Shown piece after piece: positions 1-7,920 of a DNA stretch of 64,000 nt; within the stretch, counting starts at the first letter, position 1, and each line of letters starts with the position of its first letter. Below the pieces are notes generated by a model. The model ran no database searches. It saw only the letters and a list, made by a program, of their open reading frames with translations, and was not told the DNA's origin. A program made the translations under genes and the position numbers. The DNA is from Bordetella parapertussis (lineage in GTDB: Bacteria > Pseudomonadota > Gammaproteobacteria > Burkholderiales > Burkholderiaceae_C), in contig CAMATW010000005.1 of NCBI GenBank assembly GCA_945861305.1, forward strand, positions 1 through 64,000. Direction: 5' to 3'.

Positions 1-4
1 CAGC

Positions 5-1381
5 ATGAAAAACCACAACCGACAACGCCGACAACTGCTGCAAGCCAGTGGCGTGGTTTTGCTGTTGGGTCGAGCGCAGCTGGCATGGGGTGCCAGCATT
101 TTGGCGGTACGGGTGTGGCCTGCGGTGGAATACACCCGCGTGACCATCGAGTCGGACACCTTGCTGAAAGTCACCCACACTTTTGTGGCCAACCCACCGC
201 GCTTGGCGGTGGACATCGACGGTATTGAGTTGAATGCCGCTTTGCGCGACTTGGTGGGCAAGGTGCGCAACGACGATCCCTTCATCACCGGTGTGCGTAT
301 CGGCCAATTCACCCCCACCACGGTGCGACTGGTGCTGGAGTTGCGCCAACCAGCCAAACCACAGGTGTTCACCTTGGCGCCTGTGCAATCGGGGCAATCG
401 AGTTTTCAGCACCGCTTGGTGTTGGACCTTTACCCCAGCCAAGAAGCGGACCCCTTGGAGGCTTTGATCGCAGAGCGCTTGATGGGTGACAAACCAATGC
501 TTGGCAAAGACGCTTTGGGCGAGATGATTGCCAGCCACCAAAAACCGCCAACAGGGTTTTCGCCGACACCCCCTTCTGTTCAACCTGTTCCCGCAGTGCC
601 ACCCGTTGTTGCGCCATCGGCAAATGAAAAACCTGCAGACAAAACCGACAGATTTGCCGTGGTGGCGATCGACCCAGGGCATGGCGGCGAAGACCCCGGC
701 GCGATTGGTCCCAACGGAACACGCGAGAAAGATGTGGTGCTGCAAATAGCCCAACTTTTGCAAGAGCGCATCAATAAAACGGTGTTAAAAACCAAACGCG
801 GTGATTTGCCCTTGCGGGCGTTTTTAACCCGTGATGCTGATTTCTTTTTGCCCTTGCATGTGCGTGTACAAAAAGCCCAAAAAGTGCAAGCCGATTTGTT
901 CATCAGCTTGCATGCCGATGCATTTTTCACCCCGCAAGCAAGAGGCGCTAGCGTGTTTGCGCTGAGCCAAGGTGCGGCGTCGAGTGCAGCAGCGCGATGG
1001 ATGGCCAATAAGGAAAACGGTGCTGACGCCATTGGCGGTTTGAACATTAAGGTACAAGACCAAAATGTGCAACGTGCCTTACTGGACATGAGTACCACGG
1101 CGCAAATCAACGACAGTTTGAAGCTGGGCAATGAGATGTTGGGGCAAATTCGCCGCGTGGGTAAGTTGCACAAACCGCAAGTGGAGCAAGCGGGGTTTGC
1201 GGTTTTGAAAGCACCCGATATTCCCAGCTTGTTGGTGGAGACTGCTTTCATCAGCAACCCCGAAGAAGAGGCTTTGCTGATCAACCCCGCTTACCAAAAC
1301 CAGTTGGCCGATGCTTTGATGCGCGGCATAGAAAACTACTTTTTGCGTAACCCTCCGCTGGCGCGTAACCGCTCTACTTGA
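5..1381 (+). CDS. amiC: N-acetylmuramoyl-L-alanine amidase, AmiC type
   Basis: This periplasmic zinc amidase cuts the bond between MurNAc and the stem peptide and so helps daughter cells separate. The N-terminus (RQRRQLLQ followed by a hydrophobic stretch) looks like a twin-arginine signal, as in E. coli AmiA and AmiC. Residues about 35-145 fit the AMIN septum-targeting domain. A proline-rich linker follows (about 178-212), then the Amidase_3 domain (about 217-450) with the expected zinc and catalytic residues in IDPGHGGEDPG, the glutamate of GTREKD, SLHAD and the glutamate of VETAFISNPEEE. The length of 458 aa is normal for the family. The start lies 4 nt from the window edge, so an upstream start cannot be excluded. 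It converges on the giant surface-protein gene with a 15-nt gap; in related genomes mutL often follows directly. Confidence 0.93.
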   Translation: MKNHNRQRRQLLQASGVVLLLGRAQLAWGASILAVRVWPAVEYTRVTIESDTLLKVTHTFVANPPRLAVDIDGIELNAALRDLVGKVRNDDPFITGVRIGQFTPTTVRLVLELRQPAKPQVFTLAPVQSGQSSFQHRLVLDLYPSQEADPLEALIAERLMGDKPMLGKDALGEMIASHQKPPTGFSPTPPSVQPVPAVPPVVAPSANEKPADKTDRFAVVAIDPGHGGEDPGAIGPNGTREKDVVLQIAQLLQERINKTVLKTKRGDLPLRAFLTRDADFFLPLHVRVQKAQKVQADLFISLHADAFFTPQARGASVFALSQGAASSAAARWMANKENGADAIGGLNIKVQDQNVQRALLDMSTTAQINDSLKLGNEMLGQIRRVGKLHKPQVEQAGFAVLKAPDIPSLLVETAFISNPEEEALLINPAYQNQLADALMRGIENYFLRNPPLARNRST

Positions 1382-1396
1382 ACGTCATTACACGAC

Positions 1397-4300
1397 TTAC
1401 AGCACCCGCCCGTTGTTCACCAGTTGTTGGTCGATCAGCAGTTGGGCTGTGCTGTTGTTCCACACGGTGTAGTGGTGGTCACCCAAGGTGACAGTGCTGC
1501 CGCTGTTGACCCAGCCATCGCCTTGCAGTTTTACTGCATCATTGGCGGCGCCCTGCACCACCAAGGTGAGGTGGGGATTGGCGAGTAAATCATCTAGGTG
1601 CAAGGCTAAAGTGTTGGCGACTGGGTCGGCGCTGAGGTCTAGCTTTGCTAAGGTGCCAAAGTCAAAGCCCACGTCGGCCACCAGCACTTGCGAGCCATCG
1701 GTGGCGGTGGCGCTGGTGCGTCCAGCCTCGTGTACGCCCACTTCTGGGGTGCGGGCCACGCCGTCGCTGATGAGTTGAAATGAACTCAAGCCCAACTCGG
1801 CAAGGGTTTTCACCTCACCCGCGTCACTGACACCGTCTTGGTTGGCGTCTTGCCACACGTTGAAATCCGCAAACTGCGCATCTTGGGCGTCAAACACGCC
1901 GTCATGGTTGGTATCAAAGGCAGCTGCCAAACCCGACAAGTCGGTGGCAGTTTTACCCTGCGCGGCAGACATATTGTCATACTGCGCAAAGGCATATTGG
2001 CTGTTGTCATGCACCAAGCTGTCGTGGTATTTGTCCCAAACCAGCACGCCGTCTTGCGCACCAACCCAGCGGGTGGCGTCGAGCAAACCGTCGCCGTTGA
2101 CGTCCATTACCACATTGCCGTAGTTGAAAGAGCCGTCGTGGTTGAGGTCTATGACGATAGGTAGGACTCGTAAGGCGACATACATTATTGCGGTGTCGTG
2201 TGTATTACTGACGTATCCAGTATTCAATGTTATGTAGTTCCAAGGCCCATCATTGAGAGTTGAAGACCAATAATCAGATGGTGCCCAATTGGTCGGAACG
2301 CCAGAGATATTGGTACCCGTTCCAGTGCCGTTGTATGCATCCCAAATTGCTAGCAGACTATCGTACGTAGCAGAGGAGGTGCCGTTAGTCGTGCTACCTG
2401 CATCGCTGTAACTTGTTCCCACTTGGTTGCGATTCTCATTTGCGACACTGATAGTGAGGGACGGCAAAGCTACTCGCACCCCATTAAGGGTTACCGTGCT
2501 TGAAGTAAAAATACCGTTAAGAGTAACGTGACTGACCGTGTCAGCAGCACCCCAAACGCCATCACCGTTTCTATCCCAGTAGTAGTACCAACTGCCTTCC
2601 ACCTGCACTGGAGCAATCAGCTTTCCGTAAGAGCTAAGGTCAATTACAGCGTTGCCTGCCGGTGATACGTAATTATCATAAGTAAAGCTGCTGGTGGCTG
2701 AGTTACTGGCGTTACCTGCAAGGTCGGTAGCCACGACTGACACATTGATGGTGCCACCGCCCAAGGTGGTCAGGTCTGCATCAAGCAAAGACACACCCAC
2801 TGGGCTACCTGTGCCAGTCAAGGTTTTGGTGACAGTGCCCCCGCCGGTTCGGCTGAAGGTCACCACGGTGCTGGCACCTGTTTCTGCACTCACCGTCACC
2901 ACACCGCTGGATTGTTTGGCTTCTGTGCTTGTCGCACCATCGGAGACACCACTGCCCAGCGCCAAAGCAGGGGCTAGGGGCTTGGTCGTGTCCACCATGT
3001 AGCTGGCGTTGTCCGTTGCTGCGGTATGGGTGATGGTGGCGTTGTTTGCAGCGACATCTTTGATGGTGCCGCTGTTCAAGTTCAAGCTGTTGAGATCAAT
3101 GCTGATGCCATTGGCATCAGTCTGCCCTGACAACACGGTGTAGGTGAAGGTGAGCGCTGTGGTTCCGCTGCCGCTGGCATAGGCTGCTTGCACCGTGGTG
3201 CCGCCAATATTCAAGTTGAGATAAGGTGTGCCACCCGAGGTGACCACCGTCACCGCTTCGCTGAAAGTGGCCGTGGCTGTTACTACATCTCCAGCGTTAA
3301 GGGTGTTGTTGGTGGCCCCTGTGGCAGATGTAATGGCCACGCTGCTGACCGTGGGCACTGCGGCATCCAACACATACGCTTGGCTAAGCACTGTGCCACT
3401 GTTACCCGCAGCATCTGTCAACTTCACTTTCAAGGTGTTGTTACTGGTCAGCGTTTGTCCCGTTAGGCTGTAGGTGTTTTGCCCCACAGTGGCCGTGGCA
3501 GCAGTCCATGTGCTGCCGTTGTTCAGTGACACATACACAGTCTCACCACTGACCAAGTTGGCGCTTAAGGTGCCGGTAATGTCTTGCGCCGCCGTTGCAG
3601 TGACAAAGTCGCTGCTGCTGGTACCCGTGTCTGCGCTGAACACCACAGTAGACACGGTGGTGGTCGGTGCGGTGGTGTCTACCATGTAGCTGGCGTTGTC
3701 CGAAACAGCCGTGTGCGTCAGTGTGGCGGTATTGCCAGCGGTATCGGTGATGCTGCCACTGTTGAGGTTAAGGCTGTTTGTGTCAATGCTGACGCCGTTG
3801 GCATCGGTTTGGCCGGACAAGATGGTGTAACTGAAGATCAACGCCGTCGTACCGCTGCCGCTGGCATAGGCTGCTTGCACCGTGGTGCCGCCAATATTCA
3901 AGTTCAGATAAGGCGTGCCGTTGGTAGTGGTAACCGTCACCGCCTCGCTGAATGTCACCGTCGCCGACACCACGTCGCCTGCATTAAGGTAGTTACTTTG
4001 TGCGCCTGTGGCACCACTGAAGGCCACACTGCTGACCGTGGGCACGGTGGTGTCCAAGGTGTAGTAGATGCTGTACTGCGCACTGCTGCCGCTGGTGGAG
4101 GTATTCATCACCTTGGCCTTCAAGGTATTGTTGGCACCCACCTCCAACGAAATACCACTCAGGCTGAAACTGGTGCTGCCTGTGCTGGCGGTGGCCGCAT
4201 ACCAATTAGAGCCGCCATCGGCCGAGATATAGACCGATTCATACGCCACAAGGGCAGCACTCAAGTCGCCGCTGACGGTTTGGCTGGCGGTCTTGGTGAT

Positions 4301-7054
4301 TCTGTCAGTGGGGCTGATACCGGTATCGGCTGACAACTGCAAACGGGTCACACTGGTGGTCAATCCCGTGGCCGTGGCGTCCACGGTGAAGGTGTTGGTG
4401 CTGGCAGTGGATAAATTACCTGCAGCGTCAACCGTGTACAACTTGTAACTGCCGTCCACCAAACCCGTGAGCGACAACAAGGTGTTGGTGTTGGCAGCGC
4501 TGATGGCCACCGAGTTCCATGAGGTTCCCGAGGCACTGGTGATGCTGGCCTCGTTGGTCACGATGATGGTGTTTTTCACCAAGTAGGCGGTGCCGGTTTC
4601 ACTGCTTTGCACCGTGGCACTGGCGGTGTTGGCATAGGTGCCTGTGGTGAGCGTGGCCGTGGGTGCGGTGGTATCCACCATGTAACTGGCGTTGTCCGTT
4701 ACCGCAGTGTGGGTGATGGTGGCGCTGTTGCCTGCAGCGTCTTTGATGGTGCCGCTGTTCAAGTTCAAGCTGTTGAGATCAATGCTGATGCCGTTGGCAT
4801 CAGTCTGTCCTGACAACACGGTGTAGCTGAAGGTCAATGCTGTGGTGCCACTGCCGCTGGCATACGCTGCTTGCACCGTGGTGCCGTTGATGTTCAAGTT
4901 GAGGTAGGGCGTACCGCCAGTAGTCACCACCGTCACCGCTTCGCTGAAAGTGGCCGTGGCTGTGACTACATCTCCAGCGTTAAGGGTGTTGTTGGTGGCT
5001 CCTGTGGCAGATGCAATGGCCACGCTGCTGACCGTGGGTGCCACGCTGTCAATCGTGACGCTGAGCGAACTGCTGACCGCGTTGGCGTTGCCAGCCACAT
5101 CATAAAAATTGTTGCTGGCTACGCTGATCACAGAGGTGCCGCTACTTAATGCATTGCTCAGCGCCAGTGCGGCGGTGTAGACCTTGCTGTTGGTAGCGTC
5201 CACCGTTAACCCGCTCACGGTCCCATTCGTCACCGTGATGTCTGAAGCGCTGAAACCCACGGGCACTTCGCTGAAGGTAAAGGTCAGGGTGAGGCTCTCG
5301 CCCGCGGTGGCAGCGGTCTTGCTGCTGGTGATAGCTAACGTCGGTGCAATGATGGCTACCGTCGGTGCGGTGGTGTCCAAGGTGTACAAGGTGCTGTAGA
5401 CCGCACTGCTACTGCTGGTGAAGGTGTTCATCACTTTGGCCTGCAGGCTGTTGTTGGTGCCCACCTCCAGCGAGAAACCACTGAGGCTAAAGCTCGTGCT
5501 GCCGGTGGTGGCGGTGGCTGAAGACCAGTTCAAACCACCATCGGCGGAGATGTAAACGCTTTCATTACTGCCCAGCGCCTCGCTCAAAGTGCCGCTGATG
5601 GTTTGGCTGGTGGTCTTGGTGATCTTGTCAGTAGGACTGCTGCCGGTGTCAGAGGACATCAGCAACTGGGTGATGGTGTTGGACAGGCTGGTGGCCGCGG
5701 CGACCACGGTGAAGGTGTTGGTGCTGGCAGTGGATAAATTACCTGCAGCGTCAACCGTGTACAACTTGTAGCTGCCGTCCACCAAACCCGTGAGCGACAA
5801 CAAGGTGTTGGTGTTGGCCGCGCTGATGGCCACCGAGTTCCATGAGTAACCTGCTTCACCAGTGATGCTGGCCTCGTTGGTCACGCTGATGGTGCTTTTC
5901 ACCAAGTAGGCGGTACCGGTTTCACTGCTTTGCACCGTGGCATTGGCGGTGTTGGCGTAGGTGGCAGCTGTCAGCGTGGCCGTGGGTGCGGTGGTGTCCA
6001 GCACATAGGCTTTGGAGAGCGATGTGCCTTCTGCCAATGAGGTATTCACCACTTTGGCCATCAAGGTGCTGCTGCCCGAGAGTGTCGCCCCACTCAGCGA
6101 GAAGGTAGTGCTGCCGGTGGTGGCAGTGGCTGCAGTCCAAGTGTTGCCGTTGTCGGTTGAGACTTTCACAGTTTGACCCGACAGCAACGATGTCGACAAG
6201 GTGCCGCGCACAGTTTGGCTGGGGGTTTTGGTGATGAAGTCGCTGCTGCTGGTGCCGGTGTCGTCGCTGATGGTCAATGAGGACACGGCGGGGATTGTGG
6301 AATTGCTGCCAGATGAACTGCTGGGAACGCTGACATTCACCGTGGTACCAGAGTCTTTCTTGGCGCCAGACAGACCTAATAAACCTAAAGCGCCCAGAGA
6401 GTTAACCCCACCGCTGGCCAACCAAGAAAAGAACCCGCCGGAGTCTTCCTCCTCCCCTTCATCAGATTTTTTCTTGCCTTTTTTCGCGACTTTTTCTGAG
6501 CTTTGTTTGTAGCCACCTTCTTGGTATGGCTTACCGCCAGCACTACCACCACCCGCCGAATTGGACGAGGAGGATGAACCTTTTCCGCCTATCAAGGCAC
6601 CCGCAACAGTATTGCCATCTTTGTCTTCTTGCGCGGTGGGGTTGGGTGAATCAGAAGGTTCTGCGCCAGGGCGTCCTTCGACTTTTCGCAGCATCCCGTT
6701 TTTTTGCTCGATCACCATCTTGCTGGGCGGTGCATTGGCGCCCTTGTTGTAAAACCCTTTGAGCAAAACTTGCCCACCGCCTGGCACAGTGACTAACAAG
6801 TCGTCGCCCCATTTCGCGCTCTGGGCGGTCTCTGCATTCTTGTCCACTTTGGACTTGCCCGAAGGCTTCATGCGGAACTGCGTGCCTGGGCGAACCGTGA
6901 TCGATTGGTTTGCGCCAGTAGAGATGTCGCGGCTGATGTTCAAGCTGCCGGGGTCGTTGCCTTTCGCTTCCAACACCCACCCACTGCTACCCGCTGGAGC
7001 AGTCGGCTTGACGTTGGTAGGCGGCGAAGTTGCCATGGGCAAAGCGCTCGTCAT
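1397..7054 (-). CDS. Giant repetitive surface protein (putative type I secreted adhesin, Ig-like repeats)
   Basis: A 1,885-aa protein of modular build. Residues 1-140 form a compact N-terminal region resembling the prefix/retention modules of large biofilm adhesins. A Ser/Gly- and Lys/Glu-rich linker follows (about 140-205), then a hydrophobic stretch around GGFFSWLASGG (about 208-232). Residues about 250-1450 are Ig-like domains joined by DTTAPT-type linkers. Residues about 1480-1635 look like a DUF1566/Lcl_C-type domain (SDYWSST, YVALRVL). Acidic, probably calcium-binding segments follow (DLNHDGSF, DVNGDGLLD, DTNHDGVFD, DANQDGVSD; about 1632-1745). The C-terminal ~80 residues (VVQGAANDAVKL...TAQLLIDQQL) match what is seen at the ends of large type I exported adhesins. 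No export genes lie in the window. The gene sits between amiC and dedA/mutL. Adhesion and biofilm function is inferred from architecture. Confidence 0.8.
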   Translation of the reverse strand: MTSALPMATSPPTNVKPTAPAGSSGWVLEAKGNDPGSLNISRDISTGANQSITVRPGTQFRMKPSGKSKVDKNAETAQSAKWGDDLLVTVPGGGQVLLKGFYNKGANAPPSKMVIEQKNGMLRKVEGRPGAEPSDSPNPTAQEDKDGNTVAGALIGGKGSSSSSNSAGGGSAGGKPYQEGGYKQSSEKVAKKGKKKSDEGEEEDSGGFFSWLASGGVNSLGALGLLGLSGAKKDSGTTVNVSVPSSSSGSNSTIPAVSSLTISDDTGTSSSDFITKTPSQTVRGTLSTSLLSGQTVKVSTDNGNTWTAATATTGSTTFSLSGATLSGSSTLMAKVVNTSLAEGTSLSKAYVLDTTAPTATLTAATYANTANATVQSSETGTAYLVKSTISVTNEASITGEAGYSWNSVAISAANTNTLLSLTGLVDGSYKLYTVDAAGNLSTASTNTFTVVAAATSLSNTITQLLMSSDTGSSPTDKITKTTSQTISGTLSEALGSNESVYISADGGLNWSSATATTGSTSFSLSGFSLEVGTNNSLQAKVMNTFTSSSSAVYSTLYTLDTTAPTVAIIAPTLAITSSKTAATAGESLTLTFTFSEVPVGFSASDITVTNGTVSGLTVDATNSKVYTAALALSNALSSGTSVISVASNNFYDVAGNANAVSSSLSVTIDSVAPTVSSVAIASATGATNNTLNAGDVVTATATFSEAVTVVTTGGTPYLNLNINGTTVQAAYASGSGTTALTFSYTVLSGQTDANGISIDLNSLNLNSGTIKDAAGNSATITHTAVTDNASYMVDTTAPTATLTTGTYANTASATVQSSETGTAYLVKNTIIVTNEASITSASGTSWNSVAISAANTNTLLSLTGLVDGSYKLYTVDAAGNLSTASTNTFTVDATATGLTTSVTRLQLSADTGISPTDRITKTASQTVSGDLSAALVAYESVYISADGGSNWYAATASTGSTSFSLSGISLEVGANNTLKAKVMNTSTSGSSAQYSIYYTLDTTVPTVSSVAFSGATGAQSNYLNAGDVVSATVTFSEAVTVTTTNGTPYLNLNIGGTTVQAAYASGSGTTALIFSYTILSGQTDANGVSIDTNSLNLNSGSITDTAGNTATLTHTAVSDNASYMVDTTAPTTTVSTVVFSADTGTSSSDFVTATAAQDITGTLSANLVSGETVYVSLNNGSTWTAATATVGQNTYSLTGQTLTSNNTLKVKLTDAAGNSGTVLSQAYVLDAAVPTVSSVAITSATGATNNTLNAGDVVTATATFSEAVTVVTSGGTPYLNLNIGGTTVQAAYASGSGTTALTFTYTVLSGQTDANGISIDLNSLNLNSGTIKDVAANNATITHTAATDNASYMVDTTKPLAPALALGSGVSDGATSTEAKQSSGVVTVSAETGASTVVTFSRTGGGTVTKTLTGTGSPVGVSLLDADLTTLGGGTINVSVVATDLAGNASNSATSSFTYDNYVSPAGNAVIDLSSYGKLIAPVQVEGSWYYYWDRNGDGVWGAADTVSHVTLNGIFTSSTVTLNGVRVALPSLTISVANENRNQVGTSYSDAGSTTNGTSSATYDSLLAIWDAYNGTGTGTNISGVPTNWAPSDYWSSTLNDGPWNYITLNTGYVSNTHDTAIMYVALRVLPIVIDLNHDGSFNYGNVVMDVNGDGLLDATRWVGAQDGVLVWDKYHDSLVHDNSQYAFAQYDNMSAAQGKTATDLSGLAAAFDTNHDGVFDAQDAQFADFNVWQDANQDGVSDAGEVKTLAELGLSSFQLISDGVARTPEVGVHEAGRTSATATDGSQVLVADVGFDFGTLAKLDLSADPVANTLALHLDDLLANPHLTLVVQGAANDAVKLQGDGWVNSGSTVTLGDHHYTVWNNSTAQLLIDQQLVNNGRVL
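2991..3355 (-). repeat. Surface-protein module A, copy 3 (365 bp)
   Basis: One of three 365-bp units of identical length in the giant gene, encoding about residues 1233-1354. The unit runs from an SSVAI-like start through NAGDVV, TPYLNLNIGGTTVQAAY and SGQTDANG to DNASYMVDTT. Copies 1 and 3 are the most alike. Confidence 0.85.
3678..4042 (-). repeat. Surface-protein module A, copy 2 (365 bp)
   Basis: Second 365-bp Ig-like unit (about residues 1004-1125). It is more diverged than copies 1 and 3, for example GAQSNYLNAGDVVSATV at its start. Confidence 0.85.
4051..4673 (-). repeat. Surface-protein module B, copy 2 (623 bp)
   Basis: Second copy of a 623-bp double-domain unit (about residues 794-1001). 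It starts at a TATLT...YANTASATVQSSETG region and ends before a YYTLDTTVPT linker. Length is identical to the copy at 5374-5996. Confidence 0.85.
4674..5038 (-). repeat. Surface-protein module A, copy 1 (365 bp)
   Basis: First copy, in gene order, of the 365-bp module (about residues 673-794). It directly abuts module B copy 2. Confidence 0.85.
5374..5996 (-). repeat. Surface-protein module B, copy 1 (623 bp)
   Basis: First copy, in gene order, of the 623-bp module (about residues 353-560). Long runs are shared with copy 2, including SAANTNTLLSLTGLVDGSYK and the following DAAGNLSTASTNTF. Confidence 0.85.
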
Positions 7055-7244
7055 TCGACAAACAGTCGAACAACAAGAAATTTAACAAGGGGTACTGATT
7101 TTGCTGATTAATTAAGAAAATCAATGAGTTAATCGATAAATTTACGGTAAATCGCCGGCAATAAGGTGGGGTACTTTGACCGTATTAATTCTTTACTTTG
7201 ACTTTAGCCGTGACTGCGGGGATTGCTCGCAATGACGATAGGCG
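7055..7244 (-). promoter_or_regulatory. AT-rich upstream region of the surface-protein gene
   Basis: This 190-bp gap holds the probable promoter of the surface-protein gene, which reads leftward, and lies downstream of dedA. On the plus strand TACTTTGAC occurs twice in direct orientation (7172-7180 and 7194-7202), a 22-bp period or about two helical turns. Nearer the start codon is an inverted repeat, TGATTTT (7096-7102) and AAAATCA (7117-7123), around a TTAATTAA core (7108-7115). No clear Shine-Dalgarno precedes the ATG at 7054. Both repeats are candidate regulator sites; no regulator can be named. Confidence 0.4.
7221..7236. repeat. Fragment of MITE-like palindromic repeat
   Basis: GATTGCTCGCAATGAC matches the end of the dispersed element whose fuller copies lie near 25.1, 45.0-45.4 and 53.4 kb. 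It lies just beyond the dedA stop codon. Confidence 0.5.
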
Positions 7245-7874
7245 TCAGCGTCTAGTCCGCCAAGCACCCCAAACGGCCATCAAGCCCGGAATCAAAATCA
7301 TGGCCCAAATGATTTTGTCTAAGTTCGCTTTGACCCAACCGATGTGGCCAAACATATAACCCGCAATGCAAATACCCCAAACCCAGATAAAAGCACCCAA
7401 GAAATTAAAGAGCGTAAAGCGCCGCCTGTTCATATCCGCCACACCCGCTACAAACGGAGCAAAGGTTCGAATGAATGGAAGGAAACGGGCCAACACGATG
7501 GTGATGCTGCCATAACGATCGTAAAACGCATGGGCTTGGTCATAGGCTTGGCGGTTGAACCACCGCGTGTTGGCGTTAAGTAGCCGCTGCCCAAAATGCC
7601 GTCCGATTAAATAATTGCATTGGTCACCCAAGATGGCTGCAGCTGTCAACAAACCCAGCACCCAAGGCAAACTCAGCAACTCGGCGCCAGCCATCGCACC
7701 CACCACAAACAGCAAAGAGTCGCCCGGCAAAAACGGCATCACCACCAATCCGGTTTCGACAAACACCACCCAAAACAAGATCGCATACACCCACACGCCA
7801 TAGGCTTGTACAAACGCCTCCAAGTAGCGGTCGATGTGAAGGATGAAATCCATCAGCAAGGTTAAGGTGTCCAT
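7245..7874 (-). CDS. DedA/SNARE-associated family membrane protein
   Basis: A 209-aa inner-membrane protein of the DedA family. Members are thought to move undecaprenyl phosphate or phospholipids across the membrane and support membrane integrity. Family features are the VETGLVVMPFLPGDSLLF segment (the acidic residue and FLPG motif), the cytoplasmic GRHFGQR stretch, ARFLPFIRTFAPFVAG, and four to five hydrophobic segments. The reading frame stays open upstream to 8147, but that part is antisense to mutL and low-quality protein, so I start at the ATG whose complement is at 7872-7874 (MDTLTLLMDF). It is divergent from mutL with 46 bp between. The exact substrate cannot be read from sequence. Confidence 0.88.
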   Translation of the reverse strand: MDTLTLLMDFILHIDRYLEAFVQAYGVWVYAILFWVVFVETGLVVMPFLPGDSLLFVVGAMAGAELLSLPWVLGLLTAAAILGDQCNYLIGRHFGQRLLNANTRWFNRQAYDQAHAFYDRYGSITIVLARFLPFIRTFAPFVAGVADMNRRRFTLFNFLGAFIWVWGICIAGYMFGHIGWVKANLDKIIWAMILIPGLMAVWGAWRTRR

Positions 7875-7920
7875 ATTGTGAATTATCACTGGCACTTGGT
7901 GCCCCTTTAGAATCAGGCGT
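7875..7920. promoter_or_regulatory. Divergent dedA/mutL intergenic region
   Basis: A 46-bp gap holding the start signals of both genes. It contains a perfect palindrome GGCACTTGGTGCC (7891-7903) and a TAGAAT hexamer just before the mutL GTG, too close to be an ordinary -10 unless the transcript is almost leaderless. Confidence 0.35.

Noticed and set aside
3584-4333. 249-codon open frame on the plus strand inside the giant surface-protein gene
   Set aside because: Exactly antisense to the Ig-like repeats, and its sequence simply mirrors their periodicity; other long frames between 1488 and 6762 on this strand have the same origin.
2991-5996. Regularly recurring blocks considered as a CRISPR array
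   Set aside because: The units are 365 and 623 bp, translate in frame as protein domains, and lack short repeats with unique spacers.
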